Origin: Acarospora socialis
Lineage: Eukaryota > Ascomycota > Lecanoromycetes > Acarosporales > Acarosporaceae
Length of the DNA: 64,000 nt
Direction: 5' to 3'
Assembly (NCBI GenBank): GCA_025617375.2
Contig: JAMYGW020000002.1
Location: 992,001-1,056,000, forward strand
Shown here piece by piece: positions 11,859 through 24,012 of this stretch. Every line of letters starts with the position of its first letter. Within the stretch, counting starts at the first letter, position 1. The position numbers and the translations under genes were made by a program. Below the pieces are notes generated by a model that saw nothing but the letters and a program-made list of their open reading frames with translations, was not told where the DNA came from and did no database searches.

Positions 11859-14230
11859 ATGAGTACAATTACTTTCTTCAACTTTAACAAATGCACTCAA
11901 CTCAGAGTATGTTCTTTGAATCTTTGTGATGAAGTAAGAATTTTAAGAGTGATAAAAGATAATTATATGAAGTTAAGACACAGTTGTAAAAGTCAAAAAA
12001 TATGTTTCAATGCTGTAAAACAGTTTAAGTTGCTCAGCAAAAGTTTGAAAGTCTTTTGCTGAAGTAGTCAGTAAATGTGATAAAAGACTTAATGTAATGT
12101 GTGTTAAGTGTTATAATATTATAAATTATTCAGCATCAAATAATGATAAAACAACAATCATAAAATATCATCTGAAAAACAACAGTTGTCAAAATGCAAG
12201 AAAATCATCAGAAAAACAGATTTCAATTTTTGCAGTACTGAATATCACTGTATGTTATGTTTTTCAATTATAATGCTTTAATATAATACTCACATCTGTG
12301 CAGACAACTTAAAAAATCATTGTTAAATCACTTAATTTTACTTCTGAAGTCTTTGATCAGCAGATTTTTCAATTCATTATAATATTTAATCTGTTCTTTC
12401 ATGCTGTTAAACATTTAAAGTTTTGAAAATTCATCTGAATATATTATGCTGAAATTAAGATCTCAGATTAAACAAAAGTTGCATAACTTCTTAAATATTG
12501 TGTTGTGAAAGTTCAAAAAGAAATTCTTGCAGCACTTAAGCTGCAGATTAAAGTTTTTATTGTATTTGATGAATAAATCAGTTTTAATTATCTTGCATTT
12601 TTAGACATCACTGCATACTTCATCAACACTGAATAAAAGTATAAAGAGATTCTTCTAGCATTCAGAGAGTTAAAAAGTCAATATAGTGATGAAAATTTAG
12701 TTGAGTATGTTCTTGAAATGTTGAAGAAATAAAATCTGACATATTAATTGTTAATGATTATAACAGACAATGCTTTCAACAATTGTACTCTAAGATGTTA
12801 TCTCAGTCAACTTTTGAGTGCAAAGAATATAATTTAAAGTGATGAAACTGAAATTATAAATTGCATAATACATCTTATTCAGCTTGCAGTCAATCAGCTA
12901 TTTACATATTTGAAAGTTGATGTCAAAAATGATCATTTTACAACTATATTTGATGACAATGAGTTACAAAAGTTCACATTTGAAAAGAACTACTTCTTTA
13001 ATATTATACTGAAAAAGATCAGTAAATCTTTTATAACATTTCATTATAATGTTTTATTTCAGTTCATCATTATACTAACAACATATTGATGAAGATTCAT
13101 ATGTTTGCTATTGCAATCATGACATCATCACAGTAACTTAAGCTGTTCAAAAAATTGCAGAAGATAAATTCTTGAAGTATGATTAAAAATGTAAAAATTC
13201 AATGAAACTCATCTTATGATATGCTGAACAGAATATATAAGTTATAAACTAAATTCTTTCAATAAATAAAGCATTTAATTAAAACAATAAGCAGAATGAA
13301 GTTTCTCAAGTATAATATAAGAAAGTGACAGCATATCAAGTACATACTGCATCTTCTAAAACACTTTAAAAACTGAACAGAGATCATAAATATTATTAAT
13401 GAATCAATAATTTACAAGTTTTGATTCACATACAATAATCTGTTTAATCATCTTGAAAATCAAAACAAAATAATTAAAAAGTTTAAATTATTTTTCAATT
13501 CTGAGTTGCTGAATGCTATTGATGCATATAAAAAAAAACTAACTCAATATTATAAAAAGATAAAAGTTAATCATGAATTGTTCTGTAATCTTGAAACAAT
13601 ATTGAATTTATGTAACAAGTTTGACATGTACAATATAGACATTCTTCAATCTTCAATTCAAATAATATATCAAGATTGACATGTTTTTGTACAGAAAGAT
13701 GACTGAGAAAATTTAAATGTAATTTATAAATTTGAATTTCAAAAATATTACAATGTCAACTATCAGCATCTGAAAAATGAGTCATCAGATTAAGATTTGA
13801 TTATACTTGATTTTAAAGAAAAAAAGACAATAATTATAATGAATCACATGAAGAATATAAAAAAACATCAAGATACATCTGTGAAAAAAGAACTTGCAGA
13901 TTATTTACAAAAGTCTTCAGTATCTGATGTGAATATTTTAATTTTTGAGTACTGAAAGTTGATGAAGAAGTTAAAATCAATGATGACTCAATTTGCAAAG
14001 AATATACTTGTGATTTCTGCAGTGAATATTGATGTTGAATATTTATTCAATATGACTTAAGATATCATCACATATCATTGAAATTGATTAAATTCAGAAA
14101 TCATCAAGAAAATTATGCTGATCAAATATCATAACATGTTCATATTTACAGCAAAATTGATAAAGAGTCTTGAGAAGAAATCTGCATTGACAATAATTGT
14201 CAACAATAATGAAGAAGAATCTTCAACAAA
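11859..14230 (+). pseudogene. hAT transposase remnant with BED finger (copy 2)
   Basis: This is the most complete hAT remnant. A BED-type zinc finger is visible at about 12,100-12,235 (CVKC, then YHLKNNSC, i.e. C-x2-C and H-x4/5-C spacing). It is followed by the helical region, the LAFLDITAYFINT segment near 12,595-12,640, the MIITDNAFNN segment near 12,755, an IIHLIQLAVNQLF segment near 12,860-12,905, and the C-terminal dimerisation domain at about 13,940-14,120 (FAKNILVISAVN, then VEYLFNM). Frames shift and stops occur at former Trp and Gln/Arg codons. It is non-functional. Confidence 0.8.
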
Positions 14231-15596
14231 TAAATTAAATTAAAAAGCAATTAAATTTTGTACAGAGCTTCTATTGAATCAGCTTTTCATTAATAATAAT
14301 TTTTATGATGACAGTGATTAAAAGAACAACAATAACTTTAGACTTTTTCACAGTGATTAAGATGAAAACATTGACTTTAAACTTTACAACAATGATTAAA
14401 ATTAAAATTTAAACACTGAAGTGATATATTTGAGCATTATAAATATCACAAATCATGCAACATCAAGACATACAATCTTCAACAACAACTATAGTCATAA
14501 ATCAATAAATATCAGTTCAGAAAAAGAGCACAGAACTTCTTTATTGAATATGTTATTTGCAGCAATTAATGTCTCAATTATTAACTTTATCTTCAATGAT
14601 TTTACTATTATCAGTTCTGTTATTCAAAACATTAATTAAAACAACTTTGTTCAGAGTATTTTTACTGTCATTATATATACAATTTTAAATACAACATCAC
14701 ATCAGTCAAGAGACAGAAGTCTTCTTTATAAATGAAGTAAACAACTATCAAAAACATCACTTTTACAGACAAAAGTACAGACACTGCATTTTAAGATCAT
14801 TACTGCTTCAATATTAAGATTATACAAAACACTTAATCTTTCACATATCAGTCACATCAGTAATTTTTTAAAATCAAAAAAAATATATTCATTTTCATCT
14901 GAAGATAATGTTGATGTTTATAAATTTAAGTGATATTACTCTCAGTAAACTCTTGTCTCATTTTTTTCTAAAGTGTGAAGCAACATTACAAACAAAGAGT
15001 TTTGTTGTTGAGCACATCATGAAATTATTGTGAATTTTAAACAAAATACATGCACAGTGTTTTCATAAATTTGCAGTGATCTCATATCTATATTTACTAT
15101 TTTACACAGTCTTGTCACAACTTTCATTTTTGCTGCATTCTTTAAATTAACTCATGACTTCATACTTTTTATGTTTGACAGATTAAGTCATACACATATA
15201 TGTAAATATACTTTCATACTTTGCAATTCTTAAAAGAGTAATGTTGTTGAGTTGTTTATAATGAACAACAATTACATTTCAAATCAACAGTATTGTACAT
15301 ACAAAAAGAAAAAATACACTTATGAAACTAACTTTAAGTAAAGTATCAGACTTAAACTTGCTTACACATCAACAATAATGATCTTCAAAGTCTTTGATCT
15401 TCACTCAAAACATCATAGTTCAGTTTAATTTCACACTTTCATTACTCTCATTCTTATCATCATTATGATGATCTTTTTTCTTTTTTTTTTCATCATCATT
15501 CTGTATATTTTTTTTCATTTCTGAAATTTTTATCTTTTCATTAACATCATTTGCAGTGAACAGAGTCTGTTCTGTTGATAATTGAATTTTAAATTC
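13937..15596 (+). repeat. Large inverted repeat, right arm
   Basis: It pairs with 5838-7497 in opposite orientation. It contains the hAT C-terminal domain, about 1.3 kb of downstream sequence, and the 72-codon frame 14421-14639 whose peptide is identical in both arms. The distal end stops four bases before the Copia 5' LTR (15,600), so the LTR element inserted at, or truncated, this arm. Confidence 0.85.
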
Positions 15597-15599
15597 TGT

Positions 15600-15807
15600 T
15601 GTTAAGAAGTGCAGTGTTTTAGCTGCTTTCATAGTTTTAGTTGAAACTAGTGTCAGAAACTACTCATTACTCATATAATCTGTGTGACAAAGCATGTGAA
15701 TTGACAATCTTTACAATTCACATTGATCACAATCAAATCAATGATGTATATTTCACTAGATAGACAGTTAGTCAGCAGTATAGCATGAGTATTCTTTTTA
15801 TCTTTCA
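15600..15807 (+). repeat. Copia 5' LTR
   Basis: It begins tgttaagaagtgcagtg and ends ctttca (possibly extended to caata). About 208 bp. Similar to the sequences at 20,860, 22,929 and 23,803. Confidence 0.8.
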
Positions 15808-16199
15808 ATAAATTCAATAAATTATGAGTTCAAGTTAGCAAAAAGCTTTTCAGAGAAAGTACATACTGTTCTAATATCTTAATAGCTTAATACAGAGACT
15901 CAAAGATTAAGTAAAACAAATATTATCAATCATTGATACAGAGCTTTAAAATTGAGCAAAACAACATTTTTGACAACTTAATACAAGATTAAAACAAACA
16001 CTCTTGACTGTCAATACAGAGCTTAAAGATTGAGCAAAATGACATTCTCAGCACTTAATATGAAGCTCTAAGATTGAGCAAAACAAGACTTACTGACAAC
16101 TTGATACAGTGCTCAATGATTAAATAAACAAGCACACATGCTTTTTCTTTCTCTTATTTACATTATCTTCTTTCATATATCTTAATACTTCATTTTATT

Positions 16200-17330
16200 C
16201 ATTTCTTACACTACATACTGACTGTCATCAAAAGCTACATTATGAATTTCAACAACTTTTTCATGAAGTAATAACTCATCTCAATTCTCAGTTGCAAGAA
16301 ATGCAATCAATGATTTACTTTTATAAGAAGATGACTGATAAATGAAGATCTGTAATATATTGTTGAGATCTCAGCAGTTAATACTTTTATTAGTGACTTT
16401 TTCTTTTTACTCAGTAATTTTGATTTTGAAAGTCAGAAGTTTGACACAAAGATTTTATACTGACTCAACATTTACATTAATGCAGATGATTAAAAGTACA
16501 TTACAAATAAAATTAATGCAAAGAATGCTTAAAATATCTTGAAGTTCAAATACAAGAAAAAGTTGCAGATCACTGAAAAACAATATTTAACAGAGTTTAT
16601 TGAATACAGAATGTTAACAAATGTGTTTATTAATGAAATATAAATATATCTCAGCAAGCTGAACAGAAAAATTGCTGCAACTCAGTTTGATATAACTGAT
16701 CTATTCAAGTCTGAGTAACAATTTCAGATACTTCTTCAAGCATTATTTAAGAACTACACAATGATTTACAACACAATTAACATTCAAAACATCTCAAACA
16801 TCAAAAAAAGTCTGCAGAAGCTTCAAGAGAAGAAAATACAATTAAAGACTGTTGAGACTATTTTGTAAACAGATTAATGCAAAGAGAAACACTCAACATA
16901 CTTATATCAACATGATGTGAAATATCATTATTGAAGATTGTCAAGCTTCAATAATGATCATTTTTCTCAGCATAAATCAGTCAAATATCTTCTCTACTGT
17001 AATTCTCATCACATTTAAAACTGTGAATATCTTTCTGCTGCTTGTAAGAACATTAAGTTAAGAAAGTTATTTGTTTTAATTGTGATTAAGTCAGTTAAAA
17101 AGTTAGACAAGTTGTCTGCAGACAATTTACATCATAAAGATAAGATAAAATTCAAGAACAAAAACAGAAAGCATAGAGTTTTTGATGCTGAGACTGAAAA
17201 AAACAATAACTCATTCTTATCTGAGTCTGATGCAGAGAAAAACAATAAGATTGTTACTTTATTTAAGAAAGCTGTCAGTAAGATACTCAGCTCTGAATAA
17301 ATTATGAATTCTGAATATTTTATACACATA
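16200..17330 (+). pseudogene. Copia gag-like region
   Basis: Interrupted frames between the LTR and the integrase, including the Lys/Asp-rich frame 17082-17300. A Cys/His-spaced segment near 16,975-17,055 is consistent with a damaged CCHC knuckle. Assignment rests mainly on position within the element. Confidence 0.55.
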
Positions 17331-20300
17331 ACTGATCAATATTAACTCTTTAATGACTCTTTAATATGTATATGATGTTGAAGAATTAAAGTTGAAGAAA
17401 AACACTTATACTCTCACTACTATAAAGTAATTATGATGCAAGACAAATTCAAAAACTTTGTAAAAATAAATTTAACACTTTATATGTCTGAACTAGAAGT
17501 TAATCTTCTATCAGAAAAGTAAATATGCAAAATGAAATTGTAGAAAAGTTTTAATCAGCACAGTCTTTACATGCAGAATAAACATGACAATGTCATAATA
17601 GAAGTGTCTGAGCAGAACAGTGTCTACATAATTAAATACATTGCAAAAAAACTGAACAAGTTCATTCTATTATCTGTCATATATGTATTATTCAATTCAG
17701 AGATGACTCTTTTAGTCACAGTACTGAATGTGAACCTTTAGACACAAATTAACTCATTAAACTCTGCTGACACTTCATTTTCTGCTGACATTTCATTTTT
17801 AAATGAAAAGATCAAGATCTACAAGCTGTAACACTAACAGCTTGTTCATCTTGACTCTGCAAAGCTTTGCAATCTTTATAAAGTTATGATTCTTGAGAAA
17901 TCAATTTTCATTGTTGAAGACAAGAAGAACATATGTAAAATTTGTGTCATCATCAAATTTGTCAATCAGCAAAAGTACACTGTAAGTGAACAGAAGATCA
18001 ACATTCTTGTTTTAATTTTCATTAACATATGCAGTTTCTTATCTCTATCATTTACTGAACATCAGTACTTTCTGAAGATTGTGAACAACTATTTTTGAAA
18101 GATATAAATAATATTGCTGAAGTGATGTGATAATGCTTCACAAAAACTGTAAGAATAATGATTAAAGATTGAGCTTCAGATCAATATGAAAGTGCTTGCT
18201 GTATAAAGTGACAATATCACAAAGTTAAAATCAACTTTGAATGATTGATGCAGATTCTTTGACATTACACTGCAGTATATTGTGTTTTACATGTTTATTC
18301 AGAATAATGTTGCTGAAAAAGTCATTTATATCACTGAGAATTCAGTGTACATCATAATTAAAAACACAGAACTTTCAATAAAGTTCTGAATAAAGATAGC
18401 ACAAATAAATGTTTATCTTTGCAACTGAACAGCAATTAATTTTTTGATTAATAACAGACAAATAACTTTAAAAAAGATCTTCATCAATGTGCAGTCATTC
18501 ATTGATTACATTTATGTCTGAAATTGCAAATACTACTTCTATATTGACTTCAAGTCATTGCTGAAGAGCAGACAGAATAAGTTTATGAATTAAGAATGAG
18601 TAAAAATCTTCATGAATTATACAGATAAAATCATAAAGCAGTATCTGTTTTAAGTCTCAGATCTTAAGTAGATCATCAAGAGTTATGCTGTGAAGTTTGT
18701 TGAGAATGAGAAAAAAAACAGTGTTAATCTTAAACTACAAAGATAAACACTAAACATTTTGTCTGAACAAAAATCAGTTGAATAATCACAAAAAAATATA
18801 GTCATCACAGATTTTACAGCATCTACAACTCTGTCTACTGTCTCTGAACAGATTTACAAACTTAAATTTAAGAGTTCAGACAACAAAAAAGAATTTAAAT
18901 TAACTGCAGATAATCTCAACACATTTTCATTAGACATTCATATGATGAATAAATTAATCATAATCAACTCAAACAAATCACAGACAAGTGAACAGAGTGA
19001 GATTAAGCAGTTTTTACATATTGAAGTTTCTGTCAGCAAAGCATCAAATATTTTAACTGAGAAAGTCAAGACATTCTTGTGCATTGAGATTTTGAAGAGA
19101 AAATAAAACAGTGATAATAAAGACTTTAATGAGTTTATGATTAAGATATCATGAACTATGTTGATGTTCACAACATTTATTATAAATAATGAGAAAGATA
19201 CTGAGAACATTAAATCTGATATTTTTATGTTTGTCATCTATATTAAAGCAGTGAGAGACTCAGTCTGAAGAAAGATGTAAAAAAATGCTATTTATGCAAA
19301 ATTATCAGTTCTGACAGTCAACAGAACATAAAAAAAGATGATATCATCAAAGAATGCAAATATAATGATCAGCAAGTAAATATTCAAACTTAAACTGAAC
19401 AGTGATAAATTTCTGAACAAATTTAAGACAAAAGTTATGACAAGAGATTTTTCACAGATGTATAACATTGATTATGAAAACATCTTTACATTTACAGTCA
19501 AGTTCAACACTCTTTGAGTTTTTCTTGTCATCATTGTTCTTGAGAATCTTAAATGTCATCAAGTAAATATCAACAACATCTTCACAAAATTCTTTTTTAA
19601 AAAGATCATCTATATGACAGTTTTTTCTAAAGTTCAAATTGCATTTAACTGTGCACTATGTATACTGTATAGTCTTTATGATCTGAAGTAAATTGTGTAA
19701 AATTGACATAAATGATGTGTCATTGATCTGTGCAAACTAAACTTTCATTAAAATAATGTTAATTCATGTTTTTTCATCAACAGCATCAAAAGAATCATGC
19801 TGCTTCTCTATGTAAACAATATAATTGTGATCTCAGTAAATCTGATACATGTTCTTTGATTTAAGAAAGTTTTTGTGAAGATGTTCAAAGTTAAGAATTT
19901 AAGAAAGACACAGAAAATTCTTAACATACAAGTCACATGTAACTGCAAAAGAAGAACTCTATGTTTAGATCAGACTCACTATGTAAATAAAATGCTGAGA
20001 AATCTTCATATGCAGTTTGATAAGCATAAGATCATGACAATTTTACTTAATGAATATGATGCTTTTTATCTCATCAATTCAGTTAATCAAAGAATAGATT
20101 AAAGACAGTATTAACATGCAATTAAAAGTTTGATATACACAGCAATTCATACTTAACTGAACATCATCTTTGTTCTAAATCAATTAAATCAGTATTTTAG
20201 TGATTTCACAGAGCATCATAAATATGTGTTTAAGAAACTGCTGCAATATGTGAAATCAATTATTAATTTTTATATTGTGTATAAATTCAGTAAAAGTCAA

Positions 20301-20859
20301 GTCATACTTAAATACTCTGACTCTGACTATGCATCAAACAAATAAGATTGAAAGTCAATTCTGAAATATGTGTACATGCTTGAAAATAAATCAGTATTAT
20401 CAACAAGTTAAAAGCAAAAGTCTGTTGTCATTTTAATTACAGAGACTGAATACATAATTATGTCAATATATGTAAAGATTGAGATCTGACTTACACAGAT
20501 GCTGTAAGACATGAATATAAATAAGTATCTTGAAGACAATTCATATCATGTGAACATCAAAAAGAATAAAGCTCATTAAGCAGTTTTATTTCTTTAACTC
20601 AAAAAAGACAATCAGACTGTTTTGATTCTGATTAAGAATGCACATGTGTATAAACAATTAAAACATATTAATATTGTCTATCATCATATCTGTGATCTGC
20701 ACAAGCAAAATCAGATTGATGTGAACTTTGTGTTCAGTCAAGACATGATGATTGATGAATTAATTAAGTTTTTATTTAAATGAATCTTTAAGTGCTTTGT
20801 TGAACAACTGAAACTTGCTGTTAATGAAAGTCAATAGATGTAACATCATTAAGTAAGAA

Positions 20860-21070
20860 TATTGAGAAGTGCAGTGTTCTAGCTGCTTTCATAGTCTTAG
20901 TTAAAACTAATGTTAAAAATTACTCATTATTCATATAGTCTGTGTGACAGAGCATGAGAATAGACAATCTTTACAATTTACATTGATCACTGTCAAGTTA
21001 ACAGTGTATGTTTCACTAGATAAACAATTAGTCAACAGTATAGCATAAGTATTTGTTTATCTTTCAATAT
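20860..21070 (+). repeat. Copia 3' LTR
   Basis: About 85-90% identical by eye to 15,600-15,807: agaagtgcagtgttctagctg near the start and tttatctttcaata at the end. Its 5' dinucleotide is mutated (TA instead of TG). Confidence 0.75.
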
Positions 21071-21545
21071 ATTTAAACTAAAACTAAATACTGATGAATT
21101 TCTGAACAAATTTAAAACAAAAGTTATAGTGAGAAAATTTTTTCAGATGTATAACATTGATTATGAGAACATCTTTGTTTTTACAGTTAAGTTTGATACT
21201 TTTTAAATCTTTTTAATTATTATTGCACTCAAGAACTTGAAGTGTCATTAAATAAATGTCAATAATATTTTCATGAAATTCTTTCTCAAAGAAATCATCT
21301 ACATAACAACTTCTCTTAAAGTCAAAGTTACATTTGAATTGTGCATTGCACATACTGCACAGTCTTTATGATCTTAAGTAAATCACATGAAATTAACATA
21401 AATAATGTGTTGATGAGCTAAAGAAACTAAACTTTCATTAAAATAATGTAAACTCTTATTTTCTTATTCACAGCATTAAAAGAATCATGCTGCTTCTTTA
21501 TGTAAATGATATTATTTTGATTTCAGTAAATTTATCATACATTTT

Positions 21546-21720
21546 TGTTGAAAATGAAACATTTTTATTACTTAATATTAAATGTCTTAATTATCTAGAA
21601 GACTAAAATACACAAAGAATAACTTTTATACATAATGACTAAGTGATATCATGTGACACAGAAGATTTCAACACTAGATTAGATAGAGTTGAACTTCTAA
21701 AAAGTCTTTTAATTTCAATA
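21546..21720. mobile_element. Nested 175-bp solo-LTR-like insertion
   Basis: It is absent from the paralogous position of the first Copia copy (about 19,845). It starts TGTTGAAA and ends TTTCAATA (one C-to-T from a perfect inverted TTTCAACA end). It is flanked by the 5-bp direct repeat ATTTT (21,541-21,545 and 21,721-21,725). These are the hallmarks of LTR integration by a family different from the host element. Confidence 0.65.
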
Positions 21721-22275
21721 ATTTTTTAATTTAAGTAAGTTCTTCCTGAGATGTTTAAAGTTAAGAACTTAAGAAAAAAACTGAAAATTTTTGACATTCA
21801 GATTACACATAACTGCAAGAGAAAAATATTGTATTTGAATCAAATTCATTATGTAAATAAGATGTTAAAAAATCTTCATATATAATTTAATAAGTACAGA
21901 GTCATTTCAATTCTGCTCAATAAATATAACACTTTTTGTTCTGCTAATTCAGCTAATTAAAAAATAGATTAAAGACAGTATTAGTAAGCAATAAAAAAAA
22001 TCTAATATATGCAACAATTTATATATGATCAGATATCATCTTTATTTTAAATTAATTAAGTTAATATTTTAATGATTCAGCAAAACATCATGAACATATA
22101 CTTAAGAAACTGCTACAATATGTTAAATTAATTATTAATTTGATATAGTATATAAATTTAATAAAAGTCAAGTTATACTTAAATACTCTGACTCAAACTA
22201 CATATTAAACAAGTAAAATTGAAAATTAATTTTAAAATACATTTACATATTTGAAAATAAATCAATTTTTTGAAT

Positions 22276-22454
22276 AAGTCAAAAATAGAGTGATCACACA
22301 GATCAGTATTAATCAGTGTATTATCTGTAATAAAAAAATAAACTACATAGATTATATGTAATTTACCATTTTCTGGTTGTTCTAAACATAAAATCAAAGT
22401 GTGTAATTTATTGTCTCAAAATGATTTAGCTTCAGGTCAAACAAGTCAAAAATA
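22276..22454. mobile_element. Nested insertion flanked by 12-bp direct repeats
   Basis: Compared with the first Copia copy (about 20,395-20,420), this copy has extra sequence flanked by aagtcaaaaata at 22,276-22,287 and 22,443-22,454. It holds several of the few surviving CC/GG dinucleotides of the whole block (near 22,365, 22,375, 22,434), so it may be younger than, or have escaped, the mutation process. No family was recognised. Confidence 0.5.
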
Positions 22455-22928
22455 CTGACTTATGCAGTTACACTAGTTAAAAACAGAAGTCTGTTGTTAT
22501 TTTAATTACTGAGACTAAGTATATCATAATGTTAATATGTATAAAGACTAATATTTAACTTATTTAAATGCTGAGAAATATGAACATGAACAAGTATCTT
22601 GACAATAATTCATACTGTGTAAACATCAAAAAAAATAAAATTCATCAAGCTGTTTTATTTTTCAGCTCAAGAAAAACAATTAAGTTGCTTTAACTTTGAT
22701 TAAGAATACATATGTGTATGAGTGATTAAAGTATATAAATGTTGTTTATCATTATATTTAAAACTTACACAAAAGAAATCAGATTCAGATAGACTTTGTG
22801 TTCAGTTAAAATATGATGATCTGTGAATTAATTAAGTTTTTGTCTCAATAAATTTTTGAGTGCTTTATTAATCAGTTGAAACTTACTGTCAATGAAAGTC
22901 AATAGATGCAGCATCATTAAGTGAAAGT

Positions 22929-23155
22929 ATTAAGAAGTGTGATGTTTTAACTGTAATCATTGTTTTAGTTAGAATTAATGTCAAAGAATTGTCAATATTC
23001 ATATACTCTGTGAAGCAAAGTGTGTATACTGATAATTTATACAATTTATGTTGATTACAGTCAAGATAATTGATTCATATTGACTGCAGTCAACTTCAAT
23101 AATGTATATTTCACTAAATAGACAGTATAACATGAGTATTCTTTTATCTCTTAAC
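22929..23155 (+). repeat. Copia LTR (third copy)
   Basis: More diverged than the others, with a small internal duplication around 23,055-23,100. It ends the truncated element. Confidence 0.65.
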
Positions 23156-23802
23156 AATTATAAACATATTAGTATTGTATAAATAAGTTTAAATAAAAAA
23201 ATATTTACACATCAGCAAAATATCTGACTTTTTATCAGTTGAAATCATCAACTCTTAATGTGTTGATTTGCAGTATTTATTTTATAGTAAGAATAATCTA
23301 TCAAATCAACATCAAACTATATTATATAATACAGTATTGTTATATGCACAAAGCATGAAGTGAAAGAAGAATGATATTTTCTAAGTTATGAAGTCAGCTA
23401 GATATAAATGAGAAGTAAGCTTTATAGCAAGATAAATTATGATGTAACATCAGTGACAGCAAGATAAGAAAAACATACTTATTAAAAAGCATGTTGAGTA
23501 AATCTGTAACAAACATTATGTGTATTTTAGCATATAAAGTTGTTTTCTTTTCATGATTAAATTATAAAATTTATGAATGAAATTTAACTGTTTTAATTAT
23601 CTTTAGATATTTATATATCACACTGACTTTTGTATGATTTGAAATGTCAATATAGATTTATAAAATATATTAAGAAAATGTATCTATTTAACATAGATTT
23701 GAAATCTTTATATACTCAACTTATTATAATCATCAATTAATTAAATATAATTAAAATCTGAAATAATGTATTTGTTATGACAATATTGCAAATTATTTAT
23801 AT
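23156..23802. other. AT-rich sequence, nothing recognised
   Basis: It lies between two LTRs. No coding signal or repeat was identified. Confidence 0.4.
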
Positions 23803-24012
23803 TGTTAAGAAGTGCAATGTTCTAGCTGCTTTCATAGTCTTAGTTGAAACTAATGTCAGAAGTTACTCATTACTCATATAGTCTGTATGATAAAGTATGT
23901 GAACAGACAATCTTTACAATTTATGTTGACTATGATAAAGTTAACAGTGTACATTTTACTAAATAGACAGTTAGTCAGCAGTATAGCACAAGTATTCTTT
24001 TATCTATCAAAA
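23803..24012 (+). repeat. Solo Copia LTR
   Basis: It begins tgttaagaagtgcaatg and is very similar to 15,600-15,807. No internal element sequence follows or precedes it directly. If the end is taken at 24,012 it is flanked by TATAT on both sides (23,798-23,802 and 24,013-24,017), a plausible 5-bp target-site duplication. Confidence 0.7.

Larger units (their letters stand above)
15600..21070 (+). mobile_element. Ty1/Copia LTR retrotransposon, mutated full-length copy
   Basis: Order of parts: 5' LTR (15,600-15,807), gag-like region (about 16,200-17,300), integrase with degraded zinc finger (about 17,820-17,960, CKICVI) and catalytic core (about 18,025-18,500), then reverse transcriptase (about 19,255-19,900), RNase H (about 20,330-20,560) and 3' LTR (20,860-21,070). 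The integrase-before-RT order is diagnostic of Copia. The RT catalytic box reads LLLYVNN at about 19,800 instead of YVDD. Stops replace many Trp and Gln/Arg codons. The polyprotein is dead. No matching target-site duplication was found, because a truncated second copy abuts the 3' LTR. Confidence 0.85.
21071..23155 (+). mobile_element. Truncated second Copia copy with 3' LTR
   Basis: From about 21,071 the sequence repeats the RT/RNase H half of the upstream element (starting at the equivalent of about 19,388), including LLLYVND at about 21,490-21,512, and ends in an LTR (about 22,929-23,155). Gag and integrase are missing. It abuts the 3' LTR of the first element, consistent with a tandem LTR-internal-LTR-internal-LTR arrangement that later lost the 5' part of the second unit. 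It carries two further small insertions (21,546-21,720 and about 22,276-22,454) absent from the first copy. Confidence 0.75.
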
